64,000 nt of DNA from Eopsaltria australis (Eukaryota; Chordata; Aves; Passeriformes; Petroicidae): the NCBI GenBank assembly GCA_034509425.1, contig JAVTVJ010000975.1:434001-498000 (forward strand). The letters are read 5' to 3'. How positions within the stretch are numbered: the stretch's first letter is position 1; the number at the start of each line of letters is the position of its first letter. The translations under genes were made by a program, and so were the position numbers. The notes beneath the pieces are model-generated. The model did no database searches. It was not told where the DNA came from and saw nothing but the letters and a program-made list of their open reading frames with translations. Below are positions 25,398 through 32,529 of the stretch, piece after piece.

Positions 25398-25414
25398 CTA
25401 ATTAAATTAATTAG
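25398..25414. promoter_or_regulatory. Palindromic paired-class homeodomain site
   Basis: CTAATTAAATTAATTAG is a perfect inverted repeat around one central A. It contains TAAT-TAA-ATTA, the P3 dimer site bound by Q50 paired-class homeodomains, the class to which SHOX2 belongs. It stands alone as an AT island in a very GC-rich promoter, about 180 bp upstream of the TATA box. Confidence 0.6.
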
Positions 25415-25489
25415 GGCGCAGCGCGCGGCGGGCGGGCGGTGCCGTGGCCGCAGTGCCCCGCGGCGGGCGGGCGAGCGGCGAGGACGGGA

Positions 25490-25516
25490 GGAAGGAAGGA
25501 AGGGAGGAAGGAAGGG
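25490..25516. repeat. GGAA-rich tract in the SHOX2 promoter
   Basis: (GGAAGGAA)n-like purine tract of about 27 bp on the plus strand, roughly 60 bp upstream of the TATA box. GGAA runs are potential ETS sites; function is unknown here. Confidence 0.6.
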
Positions 25517-25576
25517 GTCCATTCAGAGCTCCGAGGGGAGGTAATTCGCCGGGAACAAGGGGCCGGCTTTGCAAAG

Positions 25577-25584
25577 TATAAATA
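25577..25584 (+). promoter_or_regulatory. SHOX2: SHOX2 TATA box
   Basis: TATAAATA in the context GCAAAGTATAAATAGTGCC. It lies 161 bp before the start codon, which would place transcription start near 25,605-25,615 and give a 5' UTR of about 135 nt. Confidence 0.7.
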
Positions 25585-25705
25585 GTGCCACTTCAATCGC
25601 GGCGTCGCTATCAGACCCCGGGAGCCCTGCACGTCGGGCGGCACGGCCCGGCCCGGCTCGGCTCGGCACGGCCCGGGGCGCCGCCGCCGCCTCCCCGCCC
25701 CGTGG

Positions 25706-25741
25706 ATGCCCGCCCGGGGAGCCGGGGCAGCGCGCCCCTGA
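25706..25741 (+). CDS. Upstream ORF in the SHOX2 leader, 11 codons
   Basis: ATG at 25706 opens MPARGAGAARP and stops with TGA at 25739-25741, three bases before the SHOX2 ATG at 25745. The upstream ATG has a weak context (T at -3, C at +4), while the SHOX2 ATG has GCC before it and G at +4. Leaky scanning past the short frame is therefore likely. It is too short to be called a protein gene and probably acts as a translational brake. Confidence 0.45.
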   Translation: MPARGAGAARP

Positions 25742-25744
25742 GCC

Positions 25745-26009
25745 ATGGAGGAGCTGACGGCGTTTGTCTCAAAGTCGTTTGATCCCAAAGCCAAGGAGAA
25801 GAAGGAGCTCATCACCTACCGCGAGGTGCTGGAGAGCGGGCCCCTGCGCGGCGGCGGCGGCCCGCGGGAGCCCGGCGGGGCGGCGGCGGAGCCGGGCCGG
25901 GAGGACACGGGCAGCCCCGCGGCGCGGCCGGCCGGGCGCTCCCCGCCGCGGGAGCCCGACGCCGCCGCCGAGAGAGCGGCCGAGGCGGCCACCCCCAAGC
26001 TCAGCGACG
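25745..26009 (+). CDS. SHOX2: SHOX2 coding exon 1
   Basis: Encodes residues 1-88 and the first base of codon 89. It ends GCGACG at donor GTAACG. It holds the conserved N-terminal [12 protein letters not shown]...[13 protein letters not shown] module and a fast-evolving Pro/Ala/Gly/Arg linker in GC-saturated sequence. Confidence 0.95.
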
Positions 26010-29000
26010 GTAACGGCGGCACCGCGGGCTCCCCCTCCTCCCGTTCCCTTTCCCCTTCTTCCCCTTCCCCCGGCGGGGTCGGGACGCGCGGAGCGGCCCG
26101 TGGTCGCGGGTGGAGGGGGGCTGGCGGGGAGGCTGCGCCCGGCGGTGATGGGCGGCTGCCCGGGGCTCTCCCGGCCACGGGAGATTGGCGGCCAAGCCTC
26201 TAAGTTTTTAGATTAAAATATTTAAACCCGGATTTAAGTCGCTCAGAGCGCGATCTTGTTCCCGTTCGGCGTCCCACGGGAAGCCGCGCCGCCAACGAAA
26301 GCCCGGCCCCGCGGGCCCGTTCGTTCCCCTGCGGCTCCGGGCACTCGCGTGGGGCCGGCCCGGGCCGTGCTGCCCAGGCTCAGCCCCGGCGCTTCCAGGA
26401 GATCCGCCGCGCGGGTGTTCCGCGCGGTTCCGCAGGGCCGGTACCGGGGCCGCCCGGCGCTCCCGGGCGCTGCGGGAAGCGGCCGGGCCCGGGCCCGTGC
26501 CCGTGGCTGCAGGGACCCGCGGGTCGCTGCCGCCCTTTTGTTCGGACCGGCGGAGCGCTCGGAGCATCCCTGAACGGATGCCCGGAATGAGGCGATCGGT
26601 ACCGCGGGGGAGCCGCGGCAGGACCGGGCCGTGCCGGCCGGGCGGTCCCGGGGGTTCGGTGCGATGGCTCCGTGCTCCGGCCCGGGGCGCGTCTCCGGCC
26701 GAAAACTGACCGAGGCAAAACGAATCCCGGGGGAGCGAGGGGCGCGGAGGGGCCGGCGGAGGCTCCGGGGACCTGTTGCTGCGCATCCCTCGGGGGCGCG
26801 GCGGGGCCGGAGGGGAGGGCTCGCTGTGGACACCGTTCCCCCCGGCAGCAGCTCCCGGAGCCACCGGCGGAGCCCGGAACGGCCGCGGCCGAGGCGGCCT
26901 AGCGCGGCCCGGGCTCGCAGGCCCCGCTCCCGGCTGCCCGGGCCCCGGGGGGCTCCCGCCCGCATCCCCCCGGCCGCCGGGAGCAGGGCGAGCCCCGGTG
27001 CCCCGGCCCCTCCGCTCTGACTGCTGTGTCGTGCCCAGTGTCCCCAGAGCTGAAGGAGCGCAAGGAGGATGCGAAAGCGATGGAAGACGAAGGGCAGACG
27101 AAAATCAAGCAGAGGAGGAGCCGGACGAATTTCACCCTAGAGCAGCTGAACGAGCTGGAAAGGCTTTTCGACGAGACCCACTACCCGGACGCGTTCATGC
27201 GGGAGGAGCTGAGCCAGCGGCTGGGGCTCTCCGAGGCCAGGGTGCAGGTAGCCGAGGCTGTGGGTGCGTGTGCTCGGGGGAAGGGGCAGCTCGGGAGGAG
27301 CCGGGAAGATGATGGGGAAGAGCCCTATCCTTCTGTCAGGGAGAGGAGGCAGCTCCCCGGCTCCTAACTTCACCCGCAAATCTGCGAAAGGCCTCGCAGG
27401 GTTTTGCCTGTCCGGGATTTGTCTCCCCGCGTGTCCCCGTCCCTTCGTTCGGCCGTGTTTTATCCCGGCTCCGCTGTTATTCCATCCCTGCCTCGGCGGC
27501 CGCTCCTGAGGCTGCATTCCCTGTGCCCGCTGTCCGGCTCATCCATGGACACAGCGGTTCCTGTCATGGATATCGCGACCATAAACTGAATCAGAAACCT
27601 TTGAGTGAAATAATATTAGATGTATTTCCAGCCCGTTACTCCTCGTAGTTCCTGAATGTTGAAACGGCAGGGAAATCGAGCGAGGTGCTTTGTTTGGGTT
27701 TATGAAATAGAGAAAGTCTGGGATAAACCCAGGATATTTTGAGCTTTCTCCCCTCCAGGGAAGCCGCAGCTTTCCCAGATTTAACCTGCGCTTTGCACCC
27801 TCTCAAAGTTTTCCCTAAACGGGTTCCTGAGCTGCTTTCTTCGAGTTCTGTTGGGATGAGCTGAGGAGCGGGGAGGAAGGGGATCCCTCAAATGAGAACA
27901 AATGTAGCTGCTTCGGTGTATTTCCGTTCTGAAAATAAAAGAAGAGAAAATGATGGTCATTATTTGTTGGAACACATGGAGCAGTTTTAGGCCCCGAACA
28001 TCTGCAGCTGGCAGAAAGTCTCGCTGTAACAGATACTCCCCCTCAATCTTTGTGCTCGCAGGCACCATCTGCACCCAAGTATGCGCTCAGTCCTTGGGGG
28101 GTTTCCCTGCAGCGTGGAAGGTTGTGAGGACAGAGGCAGAGCCGGCACGGGGAAGCGAAAAACTCAAAACCAGCAGCTTTTGTCAGAGCCTGAACCACAA
28201 AAAAAGAGATAAAAATAAAGTCTTCATTTTCCTTCTCTCCCCTCCTTTTTTTTTCTTTTTTTTTCTTTTTTTTTTTTTTTTTTGCCTTTTTTTCCTGGTT
28301 GCTTGGTTGGTTTTTAATTGTTTGTGTTTGTTCGTGGGTTGTTTCTTTTTCAATTTATTTTTAATTTCCGTTCGCCAAACCTTAACAAAACCAAGGCAAA
28401 AAGTTGTTGGCTGTGGAAAATGGAGCAGGGAGGTGCTCGACAAAGGAGGCGGCGGCGGCGCATAATCCGCGCTCCCATGATGCCGAATCGCAGGGTGCAT
28501 AATAACTTTTGGAGATTTACATAGATTAAACCCATTCCCTCGAAATCCTCCCGGAAAAAAAAAAAAACCCGCTTTTCAATAATATTTTGCCTCGTATCTG
28601 CTCTAATTTGTAAATATCGGAAGGCGTGTTTGTTTCCGCGGAAGGCTGAGGGCGAGCGTGGCTCTTGGGCAGATTTTCCTTGGCCGGAGAAAATGACAGG
28701 GCGGGAGAAATTCCCGTTTATATTCGTCTCTTCGAGTGAGACCTCAAAAAATGCAATTTTTATCTCTCTTTTTTTTTTTTTTTTTTTTTTCTCCCATTTT
28801 CTTTCTTTTTTCTGACCGCGGGAAAAGGATTCCGTGGTCGATGTGGCTGCTGGGATGCGCTGCAGAGCCCCGGCTTAAAACGGGGATGTTTTAGGACCGG
28901 CTCTCCCCCTTTCCCTCCCTCCTTTCTCAGAGCCGGCAGAACTTAGGGCTGGGGATTTATTTTAGCGATACCGTTTCCAATATTAAAAGTATGTTCTTGT

Positions 29001-30187
29001 CTAACGGGGCAGCCTCTTCGGTGCAAACAAATTAGATTATTATGGTAATGAGGTAATCATTCCGCTTCTGTGCCACACTCCAGTGAACAGAGAAATTTGA
29101 AACTTCCTTGTAGCGAAGCTTTTAGGACCGTAATTCTCCCCCACCCCCCAGCCCCCCTCAAAAAAAAAGAGAAGAAAAAAAGTCGTAAAACTCTGTTGTT
29201 GTTGAGCTTTTCTGCACGGTGAAGCTAATTAATTTATTTATTAATGAGCACGAGCTTCTGAGACCATTATCGCCTGGTAGCGTTGGGTATCAGGGGCTAT
29301 TTCAGCTTTTGGGGACTCTGATGAGGAAAGGTGAACCCGGGGCTGGGGAAATCATTTCCCTGGGGCGACCACTCCGCGCGTGGCGATTTTCGGGGGGTTT
29401 GGACTCTTTTCCTTTTGCTTTTCCGAGTTGGGGAGCGGGGGGTGCCCGGGAGGGGGAAGCGCACCCGCGAGTCTTTGCGGGGTTGGGGGGCTCGGGAATT
29501 TTTTATTATTATTATTGTTGTTGTTGTTGTTGTTCTGGGCGGGTTTCTGGGGTTTTGCCCGTCTCGGCCGTGACCCCGTGTCCCCGTCCTCGCAGGTTTG
29601 GTTCCAGAACCGGCGGGCCAAGTGCCGAAAGCAGGAGAACCAACTGCACAAAGGTAGCGCGGAGGGGCTGGGGCGGCTCGGAGACGCGCGGAGGGGTCCT
29701 GGGGCTGCCCCCAGCCCTGACCCCGTCCCTGTCCCCGTCCCTGCCTCCCCAGGGGTGCTGATCGGCGCCGCCACCCAGTTCGAAGCCTGCCGGGTGGCTC
29801 CCTACGTGAACGTGGGTGCGCTGAGGATGCCCTTCCAGCAGGCAAGTGCGCGCGGGTGGGTGGCCCGGGCGGCCCGGGTGGCTTTGGGGAGGGTGACACG
29901 GCCACCACGGGCCGTCCTCGCGTTGTCCCCCGCAGGTGCAGGCGCAGCTGCAGCTGGACAGCGCCGTGGCCCACGCTCACCATCACCTGCACCCGCACCT
30001 GGCCCACGCCCCGTACATGATGTTCCCCGCGCCCCCCTTCGGGCTCCCGCTCGCCACCCTGGCCGAGTCCGCCTCCGCCGCCTCCGTGGTGGCCGCCGCC
30101 GCCGCCGCCAAGACCACCAGCAAGAATTCCAGCATCGCCGACCTCCGCCTGAAGGCCAAGAAACACGCCGCCGCCCTGGGGCTGTGA
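25745..30187 (+). CDS. SHOX2: SHOX2, short stature homeobox 2, complete (5 coding exons)
   Basis: Paired-like homeodomain transcription factor needed in vertebrates for proximal limb, sinoatrial node and palate development; nuclear. Exons are 25745-26009, 27039-27247, 29596-29653, 29753-29841 and 29936-30187. Together they give 873 nt, 290 residues and stop. The protein starts [20 protein letters not shown], has a Gly/Pro/Ala-rich linker (35-85), and an acidic-basic lead-in ([10 protein letters not shown]). The homeodomain is at 113-172 with Q at position 50 and the [14 protein letters not shown] third helix, and a C-terminal OAR motif ([19 protein letters not shown]) follows. It matches SHOX2, not SHOX, in [26 protein letters not shown] and the Ala run near the end. 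The long Gly tract of mammalian SHOX2 is absent. The ATG has a good context. The last intron uses a GC donor. Confidence 0.97.
26010..27038 (+). other. SHOX2: SHOX2 intron 1
   Basis: 1029 nt, GT donor (GTAACGG) and acceptor GTCGTGCCCAG. Mostly CpG-rich sequence apart from an AT-rich patch at about 26,200-26,240 (TTTTTAGATTAAAATATTTA). The several long frames within it on both strands follow from base composition and show no protein family resemblance. Confidence 0.85.
27039..27247 (+). CDS. SHOX2: SHOX2 coding exon 2 (homeodomain helices 1-2)
   Basis: 209 nt. Completes codon 89 (Val), then [20 protein letters not shown] and the homeodomain from QRRSRTNF to LGLSEARVQ. It ends after homeodomain position 46, the usual intron position in paired-class homeoboxes. 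Donor GTAGCC. Confidence 0.96.
28960..29270. promoter_or_regulatory. Candidate intronic regulatory block of SHOX2
   Basis: Repeat-free AT-rich stretch inside an otherwise GC-rich locus, with clustered TAAT cores (TATTATGGTAATGAGGTAAT, GCTAATTAATTTA). Judged only from motif clustering. Confidence 0.3.
29503..29534. repeat. (ATT)n(GTT)n microsatellite in SHOX2 intron 2
   Basis: About four ATT followed by six GTT triplets, about 60 nt before the exon 3 acceptor. Confidence 0.9.
29596..29653 (+). CDS. SHOX2: SHOX2 coding exon 3 (recognition helix)
   Basis: 58 nt encoding [19 protein letters not shown] plus one base. Homeodomain position 47 starts the exon, and Gln50 and Asn51 are intact. Acceptor CCTCGCAG, donor GTAGCG. 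Confidence 0.97.
29654..29752 (+). other. SHOX2: SHOX2 intron 3, 99 nt, open in frame
   Basis: Short GC-rich GT-AG intron whose length is divisible by three and which has no in-frame stop, so retention would insert 33 residues. Its 3' half is a CCCTGTCCCCGT-type mini-repeat that forms the polypyrimidine tract. Confidence 0.85.
29753..29841 (+). CDS. SHOX2: SHOX2 coding exon 4
   Basis: 89 nt encoding [20 protein letters not shown] then [10 protein letters not shown]. The first two bases complete the Gly codon. It ends CAGCAG before a non-canonical GCAAGT donor. Confidence 0.95.
29842..29935 (+). other. SHOX2: SHOX2 intron 4, GC-AG type, 94 nt
   Basis: Starts GCAAGTGCG and ends CCCCGCAG. No GT donor near the exon end keeps the reading frame with exon 5, so the GC donor is required. 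GC-AG introns are a known minor class and their flanking donor bases (CAG|GCAAGT) fit the strict consensus. The intron does not encode the extra residues found between these exons in a longer mammalian isoform (recalled, not checked). Confidence 0.85.
29936..30187 (+). CDS. SHOX2: SHOX2 coding exon 5 with OAR domain and stop
   Basis: 252 nt encoding [18 protein letters not shown], a His-rich stretch, a Pro/Phe-rich segment ([15 protein letters not shown]), an Ala run, and the OAR domain [15 protein letters not shown] near the end. The stop is TGA at 30185. The OAR motif modulates transactivation in this protein class. Confidence 0.96.
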   Translation: MQAQLQLDSAVAHAHHHLHPHLAHAPYMMFPAPPFGLPLATLAESASAASVVAAAAAAKTTSKNSSIADLRLKAKKHAAALGL

Positions 30188-30196
30188 CCGCGCTGC

Positions 30197-30218
30197 TTTT
30201 TTTCTTTTTTTTTTTTTT

Positions 30219-30249
<31 letters not shown>
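30197..30249. repeat. T-rich tract at the start of the SHOX2 3' UTR
   Basis: About 50 nt of T with a few C and no purine, beginning 10 nt after the stop codon. Long A-rich tracts lie 5-330 nt downstream on the same strand. Confidence 0.9.
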
Positions 30250-31180
30250 GCGAAAAAAAGGGGAAAAAAGGGAAAAAGGAATTAAAAAAGAAAGAAACGA
30301 GGGAGAGGAGAAACGGACGGGAGATATATACTTATTTAAGGAATTAGAGGACGCGCAGCTGGGAAGTTCACAGGTTTTGAAACTGACCTTTTTCTGCGAA
30401 GTTCACTTTAATACAAGAAATTTGATAAGAGAGGCGGGCCTCCTTTCACGTTGCATCAGATACTTGAGTTTAACAACCACGTCTGGAATAGCGACACACA
30501 AAAAAAAAAAAATAAAAAGAAAAAGAAAAAAAAGAAGAGAAAGATGACGACGAACAGAAAAAAAAAGGGAAAAAAAAAAAGACAATGATGTCTCTGCGAC
30601 TTTCTAATGGGAAACTGTCCGGGATACTTCCTCCAGCAGCATTCCGGGTTGCATGTATTTGTATTTCATTGATGGAGTCCTTTGATTCACTTGCACTTCA
30701 CCCTCATCTTTAGTAGAAAAAAACCAAGACAACCACAAAACCAAACAAACAAATGTGGCTGGGTTCTTTCTCCTTTAATCGTGGAGGGAAGCAGGCAGAG
30801 AGAGGCAGATCAAGCGCTACCTTTTCCACCCTTAAATCTTTGCTGGTCGTTTGCTGTCCCACCTCTTGAAATAAAAGGGAGCGGAAAGCGCCAGGAGAGC
30901 GGAGTTCGCCTCCCTTTGCCGGGTCTCTCCTGTCCTGAGGGCAAAAGTAAACGGAAAAAAAAAAAAAAGAAAAAGGAAAAAAAGAGAGTATTTAATTCCC
31001 AACCACCACTTGACACCACGGTAAATTCCGATAAGAGGTACTGGATACATGTAAAATATGTTGATACACACGAACAAAGTTTATTTTGGCTATAACTTGT
31101 GAATTGATAGTTGACTGTCAAACATTTACATTTTATCTCATAAAGGTGTATCTATTCACGTAACCTTGTGATTTTTTTGG

Positions 31181-31213
31181 TTATTATTATTATTATTGTT
31201 ATTATTATTATTT
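31181..31213. repeat. (ATT)n microsatellite
   Basis: About ten ATT triplets with one GTT interruption, in the presumed SHOX2 3' UTR. Confidence 0.9.
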
Positions 31214-31619
31214 GAGAGACGTAAAGCTATTTAACCTGGGGTACCCTGCAGTCAGTGATTGTTATCCCAGATTTTGCCATCGGACCCTCATGCTTATTTG
31301 CCAAGACAGAGGGAAAGCTCTTCTACGCGAACTTTGGTATGGACGGGCTTTGTATCTATTTGTTCTCCATGAAAACAAAATTATTTATATTGACCATATT
31401 TTTTCTAGTGTATTTTAAGTTATTTAAAAAAGAAAAAAAAAAGAGAAAAAAAAAAACAAAAGAAATCAAGACGCTGTTATCTCATTGCATTTGTTGTCAG
31501 TACAATATATTTTGTTTCACTCAGGTTTGCTTCACCTTTTTTAATCCATTTTCGACGTCACGAATTTCAATAAGTGCCAAGTAATGGATTTAAGACACTT
31601 TGCGACCTATGGACTGAAG

Positions 31620-32440
31620 GGGGGCCGATCCCAGCCGCCTGCCGGGACTGTCGGTGCCCGGCTATCGGTGATGTTCTTTCTTTTCCGTGTTCACTCCTCC
31701 TGTAGAGCTCGCACGTTTTTTTCTGCTCCGTAGATACCGCGACACGCCGATAGCGCTCAGCACGACGAGGAAGCGCCGCTCGCCTCCGCGCAGCTTTATT
31801 TAAATTCCCCCCCCCCCCTCCTTTCCCCCACTTTCTGTGAGTTTTTCCCGAGTTTCGGCTGCACAAAGCGGGACGCGGCGCTCGCGTTGGCTCCTCTGCG
31901 GCAGCCGAGCCGGCCGGTGGAAGCTCTGTGGCAATTGTGTCTTTACGAGTTCTGTCAGGTTCCCTCAGGTAATAAAAGCGAGGAAAGCGGAACGGCTCGG
32001 AATCTTTTCCAGGGAGGGATCCGGGGGGATCGGGACCCCCCGCGCCCGGGCAGAGCCCGCACCGAACCCGTTTCCACCGAGCGCTGCCGGGGCGGGCGCG
32101 GGGGGTCCGGGCTGAGCGCTTCCCCCACCCCGGGATCCTCCTCCCGCTCCTCCCGGAGCGCTGGGAATCTCCGAGGGATCCCGGCGGGAGGAACCGCTCC
32201 GGGGCCAGCGATGGACGGGACCGGCGGGAGGTGCGCAGCCCCCGAGGCCCCGCCAGGGAAGGGTTAGGAAGGGCTGGGAAGGGTCCCCCGGGCCGGCTGC
32301 GGCACCGCGGGCAGAGGTGGGGAGAGCCCGAGGTGTCCCCGCGGGATGGACAAGGACAGGGACAAGAACAAGGACGGGGACAGTCAGAACCCTCCCGGCG
32401 AGGCCCTCGAGCAGCCGGAGTCAAACCAGCTCCTGTGCCG
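31620..32440. promoter_or_regulatory. Second CpG-rich block, unassigned
   Basis: About 800 bp with frequent CG dinucleotides, including GATACCGCGACACGCCGATA and the stretch 32,020-32,250. It lies 1.4 kb past the SHOX2 stop and is separated from the coding CpG block by AT-rich sequence. A donor-like CAGGTAATA on the plus strand lies at 31966-31974. A long minus-strand frame across it looks compositional. It could be the promoter of a non-coding RNA or simply part of a broad developmental CpG domain. Confidence 0.5.
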
Positions 32441-32486
32441 ATAACGCGCTGGAAATGATAGATTTTACGTTGGGTAAAAGGGCTTT

Positions 32487-32529
32487 ATTGCAGCAAAAGT
32501 TAGATGCTGCTAATTATAAAGTCAATAAA
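32487..32529 (+). terminator. Candidate distal poly(A) signal with upstream hairpin
   Basis: AATAAA at 32524 is followed within 10-20 nt by GGTGGTGTCG, a GT-rich downstream element. Just before it, ATTGCAGCA (32487) and TGCTGCTAAT (32505) can pair as a stem with one bulge and a 9-nt loop. Possible end of a long SHOX2 transcript. Confidence 0.35.

Larger units (their letters stand above)
23600..27550. promoter_or_regulatory. CpG-rich block with divergent RSRC1 / SHOX2 promoters
   Basis: From about 23,600 to 27,550 the sequence is strongly GC-rich with frequent CG dinucleotides, unlike the AT-rich flanks. It holds RSRC1 exon 1 (leftward) and the promoter, exon 1, intron 1 and exon 2 of SHOX2 (rightward). 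The gap between the RSRC1 donor at 24,036 and the SHOX2 TATA box at 25,577 is about 1.5 kb. A short AT-rich break lies at about 24,550-24,610 and another at 24,960-25,030. Polycomb-type broad CpG domains are usual for developmental homeobox genes; that is inference here. Confidence 0.75.
27248..29595 (+). other. SHOX2: SHOX2 intron 2
   Basis: 2348 nt from donor GTAGCC to acceptor CCTCGCAG. It contains T-rich runs at 28244-28296 and 28769-28790 and a triplet repeat (ATT)n(GTT)n at 29503-29534. Unique AT-rich stretches lie at 28,440-28,540 and 28,960-29,270; the latter includes TTAGATTATTATGGTAATGA, GTAATCATTCC and GCTAATTAATTTATTTATTA. These could be intronic regulatory sequence. No gene seen. 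Confidence 0.8.
30188..31580 (+). other. SHOX2: SHOX2 3' UTR, end uncertain
   Basis: Sequence after the stop is unique, with a pure T-rich tract (30197-30249), A-rich tracts (30253-30320, 30500-30580, 30955-30985, 31430-31457) and an (ATT)n repeat (31181-31213). AATAAA occurs at 31971 and at 32524. The latter is followed by a GT-rich stretch, as expected of a poly(A) site. Which one is used cannot be told from sequence, so the end given is provisional. Confidence 0.5.

Noticed and set aside
26208..26965. Two minus-strand frames of over 200 codons
   Set aside because: They are antisense to SHOX2 intron 1 in GC-saturated sequence, with Arg/Pro/Gly-rich content and no recognisable domain.
28318..28500. 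Lys-rich minus-strand frame over the T-runs of SHOX2 intron 2
   Set aside because: It is produced by poly-T sequence.
25745..30187. Identification as SHOX rather than SHOX2
   Set aside because: The lead-in [21 protein letters not shown], the [20 protein letters not shown] segment and linkage to RSRC1 are SHOX2 features. The homeodomain alone does not separate them.
29380..30285. 301-codon plus-strand frame covering SHOX2 exons 3-5
   Set aside because: It reads through introns 2-4 of SHOX2. Only exon 3 and exon 4 match the real frame; exon 5 is read in the wrong frame. Kept only as an intron-retention observation.
31567..32424. 285-codon minus-strand frame
   Set aside because: It spans the orphan CpG block. 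The composition is Arg/Pro/Ser-rich with no family resemblance; a coding gene is not supported.
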